From Flavobacteriales bacterium (GTDB lineage: Bacteria > Bacteroidota > Bacteroidia > Flavobacteriales_D > Crocinitomicaceae): 48,309 bases of DNA. How positions within the stretch are numbered: the stretch's first letter is position 1; each line of letters begins with the position of its first letter. Below the pieces are notes generated by a model that did not search any database, was not told the DNA's origin, and was given only the letters and a program-made list of their open reading frames with translations. The stretch lies in assembly GCA_947491305.1 (NCBI GenBank), contig CANLIL010000016.1:1-48309 (forward strand). The letters run 5' to 3'. A program made the translations under genes and the position numbers. This document shows positions 15,996 to 25,228 of the stretch, in pieces.

Positions 15996-17548
15996 GCTTC
16001 TTTTTGGAGTGATGTCACGATTGCATCTACACAATTCATTCCATCAATTGCTGCTGAAACAATTCCACCTGCATATCCAGCGCCTTCTGCACATGGAAAT
16101 AAGCCTTTGGTAGTTACGTGCTCCATCGTTTCTGGATTTCTTGGAATTAAAATTGGTGAAGATGTTCTTGACTCAGGGGCATGTAAAACAGCGTCATTGG
16201 TTAAAAAACCATTCATTTTCTTATCAAATTCAACAAAGGCTGTTCGTAAACGATTGGCAATAAACGAAGGAAAAATTGAATCCATTTCGACGCTTACAAT
16301 ACCTGGTTGGTAAGAAGAACGAGGAAAATCGACTGATTTTTTCTTTTGAACAAAATCGAGTAAACGTTGCGCTGGGACTTTTTGTGTTTTCCCTGCCATT
16401 TCCCAAGCTTTCTTCTCAATTGATTTTTGGAAATCAAGGCAAACAAAAGGATCGTTTTCTTTTCCAGGGAAATCTGTTGGGTCAACACTTACAACAATTC
16501 CTGAATTGGAATAAATATTGTTACGTTTTGATGGCGACCAACCGTTTGTAACAACTTCTTCTTGAGCTGTTGCGCAGGGTGCTACAATTCCACCCGGACA
16601 CATACAAAAAGAATACACTCCTCTTCCATCAACTTGTGCAACCAACGAATAAGAAGCTGGTGGAATAAAAGCATCGTTTAATCTTCCATGGTATTGAATG
16701 GTATCAATGAGTTCTTGTGTGTGCTCAACACGAACACCAAGTGCAAATGGTTTTGCCTCCACTTTAATTCCTGTGGCATGTAACAATTCAAAAATATCTC
16801 TTGCAGAATGTCCAGTTGCAAGAATAAGTTGGTCAAAATCATACCAGTCTAAATTATTGATTTCAATTGCTGAAATAGCATTTTCCTGTAATTTTATATC
16901 CGTTAATTTCGATTCAAAATGTACTTCTCCTCCATTTTCAATGATGAATTCGCGCATCCCAACAATGATTTGAGGTAATTTATTCGTACCAATGTGAGGA
17001 TGAGCATCAACTAAAATATCTTTATCTGCTCCAAATTCCACAAATAATTTCAACGTTTTTTCTACATCGCCTCGTTTTTTTGATCGCGTGTATAATTTTC
17101 CGTCAGAATACGTTCCTGCTCCACCTTCTCCATAACAATAATTCGATTCTGGATTTACAATGGAATGTTTATTTAACTCAGCTAAATCTCTTCTGCGCGA
17201 ACGAACATCTTTACCACGTTCAAAAACAATAGGACACAATCCGACTTCTAAACACCTTAAAGCAGCAAAAAGTCCTGCTGGACCAGCACCAATAATTGCA
17301 ATTCTCTTATTATCAGAAACATTTTGAGGTGAAAAAAAAGTTGTTACATCACTTTTTTCATTGTTTAAATAGACATTAAACGAACAATTCAATTTTATGA
17401 TTCGTTTACGAGCATCGATACTTCTTTTACGCCATTCAAACGAAAAATCGTCGTGTTTTAAGTCTAATTCTTCCTTTATTTTAAAATGAATCAATGACAA
17501 ATCTTCGACTTGCTCCGGTAATAGTTGAAATTGGACAACCTGCGCCAT
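15992..17548 (-). CDS. FAD-dependent dehydrogenase of unknown substrate (COG2509 type)
   Basis: A 518-residue flavoprotein. After an N-terminal alpha/beta domain of about 85 residues comes a classical Rossmann dinucleotide site, IGAGPAGLFAALRCLE, then FERGKDVRSRRRD and NYCYGEGGAGTYSDGKLYTR, which mark the uncharacterised FAD-dependent dehydrogenase family widespread in bacteria. The C-terminal part has a second FAD contact, GLFPCAEGAGYAGGI. Length is normal (510-550). It is the last gene of the minus-strand operon and overlaps porT by one base. Reaction unknown. Confidence 0.88.
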   Translation of the reverse strand: MAQVVQFQLLPEQVEDLSLIHFKIKEELDLKHDDFSFEWRKRSIDARKRIIKLNCSFNVYLNNEKSDVTTFFSPQNVSDNKRIAIIGAGPAGLFAALRCLEVGLCPIVFERGKDVRSRRRDLAELNKHSIVNPESNYCYGEGGAGTYSDGKLYTRSKKRGDVEKTLKLFVEFGADKDILVDAHPHIGTNKLPQIIVGMREFIIENGGEVHFESKLTDIKLQENAISAIEINNLDWYDFDQLILATGHSARDIFELLHATGIKVEAKPFALGVRVEHTQELIDTIQYHGRLNDAFIPPASYSLVAQVDGRGVYSFCMCPGGIVAPCATAQEEVVTNGWSPSKRNNIYSNSGIVVSVDPTDFPGKENDPFVCLDFQKSIEKKAWEMAGKTQKVPAQRLLDFVQKKKSVDFPRSSYQPGIVSVEMDSIFPSFIANRLRTAFVEFDKKMNGFLTNDAVLHAPESRTSSPILIPRNPETMEHVTTKGLFPCAEGAGYAGGIVSAAIDGMNCVDAIVTSLQKEA

Positions 17549-18264
17549 TAACCTTCAAAAATAAATGAAATCCACCAACCTCTGTTGTATAAAGACTGAA
17601 TTGGTCTAGAAACAGGGGAATTGTCTTGAATCAATGAATTGTAAATACTGTGTGAATATTTCAATTCTATTCCAAATTTAAAATAAGGGGCAAAAAATTC
17701 TAATCCACCACCCACTTGGCCACTAATATCATTTCGTTTGATTTTGACAAAGGGATCAGTTAAACTTTGAGACGCATCTTCTTGTGATTGTAAATCGTAG
17801 GAATATTGACCACCAACTAAAACATAAGCCGCAAAATTATTAATCCGTAAGGTTCGAAATTGAAACATTAATGGAAAATCAAGATTGGTTGAATTAACAC
17901 GTTCTTGGCTGATTTCTTTTTCTGGACCGTTACCATTATCAACTAAAAAAGTATAATCCAATACCCTTTCTTGAAACGATAAAGTTGGTAAAAATCGCAG
18001 TCGAACAACTGGTGTTCCAATTTTTAAAGTAGTAACAATTCCTAATTGTCCACCAACAGTTGCACTTGGAATTACTGATAATAATTGATAATCTTGGTAA
18101 GCAGTAAGCTTTTGATACGTGTTAAAATTAGTTGTGTTAAACCCAAGCATAAAACCAAAATTCAATACTTTTTTATCAAATTTTCGATAATTCAATACGA
18201 CTTCCTTTTGTGAATAAGTCACAAAAGAAACAGACGATAAAAGTATAAAAAAGAAATTTTTCAT
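17548..18264 (-). CDS. porT: PorT-family outer-membrane protein, type IX secretion
   Basis: A 238-residue exported beta-barrel protein. The signal peptide is residues 2-18 (cleavage after TYS); mature strands such as LNFGFMLGFNTTNF and GQVGGGLEFF, and a C-terminal WWISFIFEG, fit the PorT family. PorT is needed for T9SS secretion in Porphyromonas and Flavobacterium, and I recall porT directly after ubiE as a conserved arrangement in this phylum, exactly as here. The ATG at 18264 is preferred; a TTG at 18291 would put nine charged residues before the signal peptide. Likely partner genes of the T9SS are outside the window. Confidence 0.82.
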   Translation of the reverse strand: MKNFFFILLSSVSFVTYSQKEVVLNYRKFDKKVLNFGFMLGFNTTNFNTYQKLTAYQDYQLLSVIPSATVGGQLGIVTTLKIGTPVVRLRFLPTLSFQERVLDYTFLVDNGNGPEKEISQERVNSTNLDFPLMFQFRTLRINNFAAYVLVGGQYSYDLQSQEDASQSLTDPFVKIKRNDISGQVGGGLEFFAPYFKFGIELKYSHSIYNSLIQDNSPVSRPIQSLYNRGWWISFIFEG

Positions 18265-18301
18265 TTGATTGATAACGCTGATTTTCTGCAAATCGTATAA
18301 C

Positions 18302-19036
18302 TTATTTTCTTCCGATGTAAATTGTAGCTATTCCACCTGAAACCAATTTTGAAGCAACATTTTTATAACCAACCTTCGTTAAGATTGCTTTAAAATTTTC
18401 TCCTTCAGGAAATGCTGCTACTGATTCAGGTAAATAAGCATATGCTTTTTCATCTTTAGAAATGTTTTTTCCAAAAAATGGAATGAAATATTTTGAGTAA
18501 AAGCCAAAAACTTGTTTAATAGGAAATTTTTTAGGTTTTGAAAATTCTAAAATAATTGCTTTTCCACCTGGACGAATCACGCGCAACATTTCAGCCAAGC
18601 CTTTTTCCAAGTTTTCAAAATTTCGAACTCCAAAACCAACAGTTAATCCGTCAAAATAATTGTCTTCAAACGGTAAATTTTCAGAATCAGCTAATTGCAT
18701 TGAAATGATATTATCTACTTTTTTCGCAATCATTTTATCTTTTCCAACTGCTAACATCCCTTCTGAAATATCAATTCCTACAACTTCTTGTGGATTTATT
18801 TTCAATGCTGCTAGAGCAAAATCACCTGTCCCAGTTGCAATATCTAATATTTTCTTTGGATTCAATTCCTTCAATTCAGCAATAGCTTTTTTACGCCAAA
18901 TTTTGTCAATACCTAATGAAAGAAAATGGTTTAAAAAATCATATCGTTTAGAAATATTGTTAAACATTTCAGCGACTTCTTCTTTTTTAGATTTTGATAC
19001 ATCGTTATAAGGTTTTACTACTTTTTGCTCTGACAT
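18302..19036 (-). CDS. ubiE: Demethylmenaquinone methyltransferase
   Basis: A 244-residue SAM methyltransferase (UbiE/MenG) that adds the last methyl group of menaquinone. Motif I is [15 protein letters not shown], followed by [12 protein letters not shown], then the UbiE signatures [17 protein letters not shown] near the N-terminus and [20 protein letters not shown]. In Bacteroidota menaquinone is the main respiratory quinone, so menG would be an equally good name. It lies 2 bp after the heptose kinase gene and 37 bp before porT. Confidence 0.94.
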   Translation of the reverse strand: MSEQKVVKPYNDVSKSKKEEVAEMFNNISKRYDFLNHFLSLGIDKIWRKKAIAELKELNPKKILDIATGTGDFALAALKINPQEVVGIDISEGMLAVGKDKMIAKKVDNIISMQLADSENLPFEDNYFDGLTVGFGVRNFENLEKGLAEMLRVIRPGGKAIILEFSKPKKFPIKQVFGFYSKYFIPFFGKNISKDEKAYAYLPESVAAFPEGENFKAILTKVGYKNVASKLVSGGIATIYIGRK

Positions 19037-19038
19037 GA

Positions 19039-20031
19039 TTATATTTCTCCGATTAAACTTGTTATTTCACTTTTCAATTGTTCTGAATCAATGGAGACAA
19101 CACCACTCGTTTCGCAAACCAAACCTCCTGCAATATTCGCGATTTGAGCAATTCGTTGAATTGGTAGACCAGCAACCAAACACAAAGTAGCAACAGAAAT
19201 TACCGTGTCACCTGCTCCACTCACATCTGCAATTGTTCTTAAATGAGCAGTCTCGTGAAATTGTTCTGCTTCTTGTTGAATAAAAACACCATGCTCAGAT
19301 AACGTAACAAATGAAATTTGATTATTCAAATGCCCTTTCAATGTTGCGATTGCATTTAAAAAAGCTGGATATTCTTTTTCATAATCAAACTCCAACGATA
19401 AACCTTCTTTCAATTCTTTTAAATTAGGTTTGAACAACGTGACGTTTTTATACGCTAAAAAATTGTCTTTTTTTGGATCTACAGTAGTAACAACATTGTA
19501 TTGTTGAGCAAGCTTAATCACCTCAGAAATGACTTTTTCTGTCAATACGCCTTTGTTGTAATCTTCAAAAATTATTGCATCTAAACCAATTTCAAGTAAT
19601 TCATTAACTCGTTGAATAATAGCATTTTCCTCATTTTGATGTAATGCATGCGTTTGTTCTGAATCAATGCGTAACAATTGTTGGTTATTTCCAATAACTC
19701 GTGTTTTTACGGTTGTAATACGATTAGATGAAACAACAATTCCTTTTGTATCAATAGTGGCATCTTTCACCAAATTCAAAAAACGTTGTCCTTCTTTGTC
19801 ATCACCTACGATTGAACACAATATTGGAGCAGCTCCTAGTGCAACAAGATTAATTGCGACATTTGCAGCACCACCTAAGCGATCCTCTTCTTTTTCCAAA
19901 CTTACAATTGGAACAGGCGCCTCAGGACTAATGCGATTAACTTTACCTCTAAGGTAAGCGTCTAGCATTACATCTCCAAGTACAAGGATTCGTTTTCCTT
20001 TAAAACGTTCAAAAAGTTCAGTGCTTTTCAT
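19039..20031 (-). CDS. D-glycero-beta-D-manno-heptose-7-phosphate kinase (RfaE1/HldE kinase domain)
   Basis: A 330-residue PfkB-family sugar kinase. The N-terminal [21 protein letters not shown] and [15 protein letters not shown] are typical of RfaE domain I, and the catalytic Asp is in DVSGAGDTV near residue 270. It carries only the kinase domain; the adenylyltransferase half found in E. coli HldE is absent, as in organisms with separate genes. Its role would be heptose supply for lipopolysaccharide core. It overlaps the aminotransferase gene by one base. Confidence 0.88.
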   Translation of the reverse strand: MKSTELFERFKGKRILVLGDVMLDAYLRGKVNRISPEAPVPIVSLEKEEDRLGGAANVAINLVALGAAPILCSIVGDDKEGQRFLNLVKDATIDTKGIVVSSNRITTVKTRVIGNNQQLLRIDSEQTHALHQNEENAIIQRVNELLEIGLDAIIFEDYNKGVLTEKVISEVIKLAQQYNVVTTVDPKKDNFLAYKNVTLFKPNLKELKEGLSLEFDYEKEYPAFLNAIATLKGHLNNQISFVTLSEHGVFIQQEAEQFHETAHLRTIADVSGAGDTVISVATLCLVAGLPIQRIAQIANIAGGLVCETSGVVSIDSEQLKSEITSLIGEI

Positions 20032-21224
20032 TATGCTAGTTTTGCCAATGCTTGTTTGATGCGATCCATTGCTTTTGTTAACGTTTCTTCAGAAGCTGCG
20101 TAAGAAATACGAATACAATTCGGATCACCAAAAGCATCTCCTGTTACTAATGCAACCAATGCTTCTGACAATAAATACAAACACATATCATCCGCATTGT
20201 GAACGGTGAAACCATTGTAAGATTTGCCAAAAAAGGATGCTATTTCTGGAAAAACATAAAATGCACCAACTGGAACATTAGCTTTTACACCTGGCATATC
20301 ATTCAAAGCCGCTAACACTAATTTTCTTCGATTATTGAAAGCAGTTATCATATCTTTCAATACAATTGGGTCAGCTTTCATTGCTGCAATGGTTGCTTTT
20401 TGCGTGATTGAGCACGTTCCAGAAGTAAATTGTCCTTGTACTTTATTACACGCATCTGCAATAACTTTTGGAGCTCCGATGTATCCCAAACGCCAACCTG
20501 TCATTGCCCAAGCTTTAGAAACGCCATTTATTGTAACAACTTGATTATAAACTTCAGGAAATTGGGCTAAACTTTCATGCTTTCCGATAAAATTGATGTG
20601 CTCATAAATCTCATCAGAAATCACAACAATGTGCGGGTATTTTTTTAACACACACGCCAAATCGTATAATTCTTCTTTTGTATAAACCGAACCAGTTGGA
20701 TTACAAGGTGTTGAAAAGATTAACATTTTTGTTTTAGGAGTGATAGCAGCTTCTAACTCTTTACCCGTAATTTTAAAATCATTGTCGATTCCAGCGGTAA
20801 TAACAACTGGAGTACCTTCAGCAACTTTTACAATTTCCACATAAGAAACCCAATAAGGAGCTGGAACAATTACTTCATCACCAGGTCCAACAATACTCAA
20901 AACAACATTTGCAATCGACTGCTTAGCGCCAGTTGAAACCACAATTTGATCTTTGGTATAATCTAAACCATTATCGCGTTTGAATTTCAATGAAATACTT
21001 TCACGCAAATCATCGTATCCAGGAACAGGTGTGTACAAGGTAAAATTATTATCCATTGCTTCAACAGCTGCATCTTTTATAAATTGGGGTGTAAAAAAAT
21101 CAGGCTCACCCAAGCTTAATGAAATAATATCTTTTCCTTCCGCTTTTAACTCCCTACTTTTTCTCGACATAGCAATAGTTGCCGATTCTTCCATAGCCAT
21201 TAAGCGATCTGATAATTTAATCAT
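20031..21224 (-). CDS. Pyridoxal-phosphate aminotransferase, aspartate aminotransferase type (class I)
   Basis: A 397-residue fold-type I aminotransferase. Cofactor motifs are STGAKQSIANV, STPCNPTGSVY, VISDEIYEHI and the Schiff-base Lys in NGVSKAWAMTGWRLGY; the substrate carboxylate Arg is in CIRISYAAS. This is the Ib subgroup that includes Thermus-type aspartate aminotransferase, which may also accept prephenate. It heads a five-gene minus-strand operon (aminotransferase, heptose kinase, ubiE, porT, FAD protein), with a -7 box at 21242-21249. Confidence 0.92.
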   Translation of the reverse strand: MIKLSDRLMAMEESATIAMSRKSRELKAEGKDIISLSLGEPDFFTPQFIKDAAVEAMDNNFTLYTPVPGYDDLRESISLKFKRDNGLDYTKDQIVVSTGAKQSIANVVLSIVGPGDEVIVPAPYWVSYVEIVKVAEGTPVVITAGIDNDFKITGKELEAAITPKTKMLIFSTPCNPTGSVYTKEELYDLACVLKKYPHIVVISDEIYEHINFIGKHESLAQFPEVYNQVVTINGVSKAWAMTGWRLGYIGAPKVIADACNKVQGQFTSGTCSITQKATIAAMKADPIVLKDMITAFNNRRKLVLAALNDMPGVKANVPVGAFYVFPEIASFFGKSYNGFTVHNADDMCLYLLSEALVALVTGDAFGDPNCIRISYAASEETLTKAMDRIKQALAKLA

Positions 21225-21241
21225 AATTCAAATTATTTTTA

Positions 21242-21249
21242 CAAAATTA
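21242..21249 (-). promoter_or_regulatory. Bacteroidota -7 box for the aminotransferase-ubiE-porT operon
   Basis: The minus strand reads TAATTTTG (TAnnTTTG), 17 bp upstream of the aminotransferase ATG. It would drive all five genes down to 15992. Confidence 0.55.
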
Positions 21250-21376
21250 ATCAATAAAAAAGTAATTATAGAATTCGACGAGTGAAATATATAATAAGAA
21301 GTCAAAAGTGAATTGTGGATAAACAAATTAATTTCATTCAAATTGAAATAATGAAATGCTTATTTTTGAAAATAGT

Positions 21377-22195
21377 ATGGAAAAGAAGAAATTTATAGAC
21401 TTAAAAAAATTGATCCAAAGTAAAAATCCTAAAGCTGCAAAATGGCTTCCAGGTTTTGTGTTTAGTTATTTGAGAAAAACCATACACGAAAATGAAATCA
21501 ATGCATTTTTAGACAACCACCATACCAAATATAACCATGATTTTTGTACTGCAATTGTTGACTATTTAGCCATTGATATTCAAGTTACAGGAATTGAAAA
21601 TATTCCAAAAAAAGGTCCTGTAATTATTGCAATGAACCATCCACTTGGTGGAATGGATGCGATAGCTTTTATACATGCTTTGAGAAATCATCGAGTTGAT
21701 ATAAAATTTATTGTAAATGACATTTTAATGAACCTTGAAAACTTAAAAGGTTTATTTGTAGGTATCAATAAACATGGTAAAAACGAACAATCTACGCGTC
21801 AAAATATTATTCAAGCATTTGAAAGCGACGAGGCCATCTGTATTTTCCCTGCTGGTTTAGTAAGTAGAAAACAGAACGGAAAAATTGAAGATTTAGAATG
21901 GAAGAAAACCTTTGTTTCCTATGCGAACAAATTAAATCAACCAATTGTTCCTGCATACATCGATGGTAAACTTTCCAATTTCTTTTATCGCTTGGCGAAT
22001 TTCAGAAAAGCAATTGGTATAAAAGCAAATATTGAAATGCTCTATTTAGCAGATGAATTATTCAATCAGCGAAATAAAACAATCAAATTCACCATCGGAA
22101 AACCAATTTTACCATCCGATTATCAACACCTACCTTCAGAAAGAAAACAAACTGCATTTATCAAACAACAGGTTTACGAATTAGCAAATAACTAA
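21377..22195 (+). CDS. Lysophospholipid/aminolipid acyltransferase, GlsA-like O-acyltransferase
   Basis: A PlsC-superfamily acyltransferase of about 272 residues (279 if translation starts at the in-frame ATG 21356). The catalytic block is MNHPLGGMD (a His-x5-Asp form used by the OlsF/hemolysin-type branch), with the downstream IFPAGLVSR and IVPAYIDGK motifs. No obvious long membrane helix. The next gene, 7 bp downstream, encodes the matching N-acyltransferase; together they resemble the Bacteroides glsA/glsB pair, where GlsA adds the second acyl chain to N-acyl glycine. The pairing, not the sequence alone, supports this role. Confidence 0.8.
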   Translation: MEKKKFIDLKKLIQSKNPKAAKWLPGFVFSYLRKTIHENEINAFLDNHHTKYNHDFCTAIVDYLAIDIQVTGIENIPKKGPVIIAMNHPLGGMDAIAFIHALRNHRVDIKFIVNDILMNLENLKGLFVGINKHGKNEQSTRQNIIQAFESDEAICIFPAGLVSRKQNGKIEDLEWKKTFVSYANKLNQPIVPAYIDGKLSNFFYRLANFRKAIGIKANIEMLYLADELFNQRNKTIKFTIGKPILPSDYQHLPSERKQTAFIKQQVYELANN

Positions 22196-22202
22196 GATTA
22201 TT

Positions 22203-23120
22203 ATGGAAAAAATCATTGAGCCAATTGATAAAGTATTATTAAAATCAGAATTGACACAAGAGCGTTTTATGCGAATAACACGCAAAGGCGGAAATGAAAT
22301 TTACTGCGTCAATGCACATAATTCGCCCAATCTTTTGCAAGAAATTGGACGCTTACGGGAAGTAACTTTTCGAGCTTCTGGCGGAGGAACAGGTTTGTCA
22401 ATAGATTTAGATGAATTTGATACCAACGAAATCTGCTACGAACAACTCATCGTTTGGTCGCCTGAAGACGAAGAAATTATTGGTGGATATCGCTTTATTA
22501 AATGTGCAGATGCAATTGATAAAGTAACCAATGAGATCAAGCTTTCAACTTCGCATTATTTTGATTTTTCTAAAAAGTTTATTTCTGAATATCTTCCGTC
22601 TACAATTGAATTAGGAAGAAGTTGGGTTCAACCAAACTTTCAACCAGCTGTAAATCCAAGAAAAGGCTTATTTGCATTAGATAACATTTGGGACGGATTG
22701 GGTGCGATTACCATCTTCAATCCAGCTATTAAATACTTTTTTGGGAAAGTAACCATGTATCCGAATTACAACACCTACAGTCGTGATTTTTTATTGCATT
22801 TCTTAAAAACCTATTTTCCAGACGATGAAAATTTGATGCATCCTTTTCACCCACTTAATACAACAACAGAAAGTTCAATTTTTGACATACAATTAGTTGG
22901 TTTAGAATATAAAGAAGCATTCAAAGTGATGAATACAGCGATTAGAGAAAAAGGCGAATTCATTCCACCATTAATGAATATTTACATGAGCTTATCATCA
23001 ACTATGAAATCTTTTGGCACGGCAGTTAACTCAGATTTTGGAAACGTAGAAGAAACTGGAATTCTAGTAACAATTGCAGATGTTTACCCCGAAAAAAAGG
23101 AACGTCATATGACATTATAA
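22203..23120 (+). CDS. GNAT-fold N-acyltransferase, GlsB/OlsB-like
   Basis: A 305-residue acyl-ACP-dependent N-acyltransferase-like protein of the OlsB/hemolysin branch. It contains REVTFRASGGGTGLSIDLDEFD, EEIIGGYRF and IELGRSWVQP, features of that family. In Bacteroides GlsB makes mono-acylated glycine, the first step of glycine-lipid (and flavolipin-type) synthesis; in other flavobacteria OlsF-type enzymes make ornithine lipids. It lies 7 bp after the O-acyltransferase gene. Amino-acid specificity cannot be read from the sequence. Confidence 0.8.
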   Translation: MEKIIEPIDKVLLKSELTQERFMRITRKGGNEIYCVNAHNSPNLLQEIGRLREVTFRASGGGTGLSIDLDEFDTNEICYEQLIVWSPEDEEIIGGYRFIKCADAIDKVTNEIKLSTSHYFDFSKKFISEYLPSTIELGRSWVQPNFQPAVNPRKGLFALDNIWDGLGAITIFNPAIKYFFGKVTMYPNYNTYSRDFLLHFLKTYFPDDENLMHPFHPLNTTTESSIFDIQLVGLEYKEAFKVMNTAIREKGEFIPPLMNIYMSLSSTMKSFGTAVNSDFGNVEETGILVTIADVYPEKKERHMTL

Positions 23121-23126
23121 CACATA

Positions 23127-23158
23127 AAAAAATGGATTACCAATTGATAACCCATTTT
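23127..23158 (-). terminator. Terminator between glsB-like and T9SS protein genes
   Basis: An AAAATGG...CCATTTT stem with further pairing inside (one G-T pair) around CAATT. On the minus strand it is followed by seven T, so it mainly ends the T9SS protein transcript, and may also serve the plus-strand acyltransferase genes. Confidence 0.75.
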
Positions 23159-23174
23159 CAAAACAACAAATTAA

Positions 23175-25037
23175 TTAAAGATTAATCAACTTATATAATT
23201 TTCCTTCGATTAAAATCAGATAAACTCCACTCTTTTCAATCGAATTAATTTTATTACCTACACTATCAAACATCTCGTAATCAACTTCTTTTGATAATGT
23301 AAATTTACCATCAGATGTTGGATTTGGAAAGATTCGAATCGTTTCATCTTCTATACAAATCGCAGATTCTGGATTGTATAATATACTTTTGCCATCATTA
23401 TCTACTTGATTCAAGCGGTAATAAATCGTGTTTTCATCTTTAAAATTGTCAATCATTGAATACTGAAGAATTGAGGTTGAATTTCCGGCGGCTTGTACTT
23501 TATTAATTTCATTCCAATTAATTCCATCACTTGATTTTTCAATTGAAAAGTAAGCTGAATTTCGTTCACTAGCTGTTGACCAACTGATTTCTTTTAAATT
23601 TTCTCCCACACAATTCACGTCAAATGAAAGCAATTCAACCGGTAAATATTCATAAACACTTAACGTCACTTGATCAGTAAATGTGCATCCGTTTGCCAGA
23701 GACGTTAACGTATAAGTTGTTGTATTTGCTGGTGTAACAGTTACAGGAACAGTAGCAGCAATTGAACTTGAAGGAGAGGATGTCCAAGTATTTGATGTCA
23801 ACAAAGCTGCATTTGTTGAATTGACTACTGTACCAATTGATTTTGGAGAATTTCCAATTGCTGTTGCATCAACACCAGCATCAACTGGCCAAGCAATTTC
23901 TTGAATGGAAAGCGTTAATTTTGCTTCAGCTGTTCGTTCAATTAAGCGAACTGTTATTTCTGAAGTTGAACACAGAGCACCATTAAAAACCACACCTTGA
24001 TTTGTACAACAATTACTAAAACTAGCAACTTCAGTTCCATTTACAAAAATTTTAACTCCTTCATCATATTGAGAAGGTAAGGTAATAGAATAATAGCCTG
24101 ATGGAAACCCTTTACGTTTAAATTCAGTTATGAAATAATCATTTTTCATAGAACAACCTGTCCACCCTGATACTAAAGAAGGATTAGCCGCTGCAGACCA
24201 TTTTGCCCAAGTATTAATTGAAAGCGAAGCATCAGAATAAAAGCCATAAAAATCTCCAGCAGTTGTTGCAGAAAAATTGGTCATTGAATTAAAATCTGTA
24301 GAATAATTATTCTCATTATATGCATAAGCCATGACGTTCCAAGAATTGATGCCAAATCCAGGATTTATGGGTTGCGTACATGTTGCTTTAATCCATAAAT
24401 TTAACGATTGAGCAGCTGTAATATTTCCTAAACTATACCGTTCTCTTACAAAACCACTTGTTGGCATCCAATGAAAGCCTGCACTATTTGAACAAGAATG
24501 GTGAATTTGTTCAGACAACTTGAGCGAATCATCTATTGAACCACAAACTCCAGAATCAAAGGCCGTTGTTAAAGTACCCCCATTATTTTGCCAATCACTG
24601 TTATAATAATAATCTTCCCAACCTCTTGATAAGGGTTTAAAATTTCTAATTCTGTTGACGGTCATTTGATTTTGTGAGGTATAATTAATATTTGGCCCAG
24701 TTAGTTTTACACCATTAAAAAAATCTAAATTTTTTAAAATTGTTCTGTTTAATATACCCCTTGTTAATCCAGTTAACGATGAAGTGGATGGTAAAATTCC
24801 TGATCCATTCCCAAAATCTATCGCAACCAAAACATATCCAGAAGCATCAACTTGAGTTGAAAAAGCGTTACCACCAATTGAGAAATAATAAGTGCCTGCA
24901 GATGTTACCGTACTTGCATGTTGCATACTAGTAAATGGGTCAACAGAAGAACCAACAGGAACCTGTGAAAAGGAACTAAAAAAACTAAAAAAAATAAATG
25001 ATAGCGTTGTAAAATAAAGTTGTGGTTTCTGAGTCAT
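23175..25037 (-). CDS. Secreted protein with T9SS C-terminal sorting domain, paralogue 1
   Basis: A 620-residue exported protein. Signal peptide at residues 8-25; an N-terminal region of unknown fold with FSTQVDASG and IDFGNGSG; a PA14-like beta segment around GFPSGYYSITLP and DEGVKIFVNGTEV; an Ig/PKD-like module (VDAGVDATAIGN...TTTYTLTSLANGCTFTDQV); an FN3-like module (LPVELLSF...YYRLNQVDNDGKS); and a type A T9SS sorting domain of about 55 residues starting IRIFPNPTSDGKF. It should be secreted through the T9SS and anchored or released at the surface. The neighbouring gene at 25229-27085 is a full-length paralogue. Molecular function unknown. Confidence 0.88.
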   Translation of the reverse strand: MTQKPQLYFTTLSFIFFSFFSSFSQVPVGSSVDPFTSMQHASTVTSAGTYYFSIGGNAFSTQVDASGYVLVAIDFGNGSGILPSTSSLTGLTRGILNRTILKNLDFFNGVKLTGPNINYTSQNQMTVNRIRNFKPLSRGWEDYYYNSDWQNNGGTLTTAFDSGVCGSIDDSLKLSEQIHHSCSNSAGFHWMPTSGFVRERYSLGNITAAQSLNLWIKATCTQPINPGFGINSWNVMAYAYNENNYSTDFNSMTNFSATTAGDFYGFYSDASLSINTWAKWSAAANPSLVSGWTGCSMKNDYFITEFKRKGFPSGYYSITLPSQYDEGVKIFVNGTEVASFSNCCTNQGVVFNGALCSTSEITVRLIERTAEAKLTLSIQEIAWPVDAGVDATAIGNSPKSIGTVVNSTNAALLTSNTWTSSPSSSIAATVPVTVTPANTTTYTLTSLANGCTFTDQVTLSVYEYLPVELLSFDVNCVGENLKEISWSTASERNSAYFSIEKSSDGINWNEINKVQAAGNSTSILQYSMIDNFKDENTIYYRLNQVDNDGKSILYNPESAICIEDETIRIFPNPTSDGKFTLSKEVDYEMFDSVGNKINSIEKSGVYLILIEGKLYKLINL

Positions 25038-25063
25038 AAAAAATAATTATTAAAAGTAAGGTG

Positions 25064-25071
25064 CAAATTTA
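25064..25071 (-). promoter_or_regulatory. Bacteroidota -7 box for T9SS paralogue 1
   Basis: The minus strand reads TAAATTTG (TAnnTTTG) followed by CACC, 26 bp upstream of the ATG at 25037. Confidence 0.55.
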
Positions 25072-25182
25072 ATAATTAAAATTCATAAAATCCAAATATT
25101 GAATTGAATTCAATCATTCAAACAAGTTACCATAATGAAACAATTCGAGTGAAAATATTATAATGAAAAACTAATTGACAAA

Positions 25183-25212
25183 AAAAGAGGCTACCAAATG
25201 ATAACCTCTTTT
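25183..25212 (-). terminator. Terminator after T9SS paralogue 2
   Basis: AAAAGAGG(c)TA (25183-25193) pairs with TA(a)CCTCTTTT (25202-25212). On the minus strand a T-run follows. Its position relative to the stop codon matches that of the terminator behind paralogue 1, so it was part of the duplicated unit. Confidence 0.8.
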
Positions 25213-25228
25213 CTAAACAACAAATTAA

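Noticed and set aside
18265-18291. Upstream TTG start for PorT
   Set aside because: It would put nine residues before a normal signal peptide that starts at the ATG 18264.
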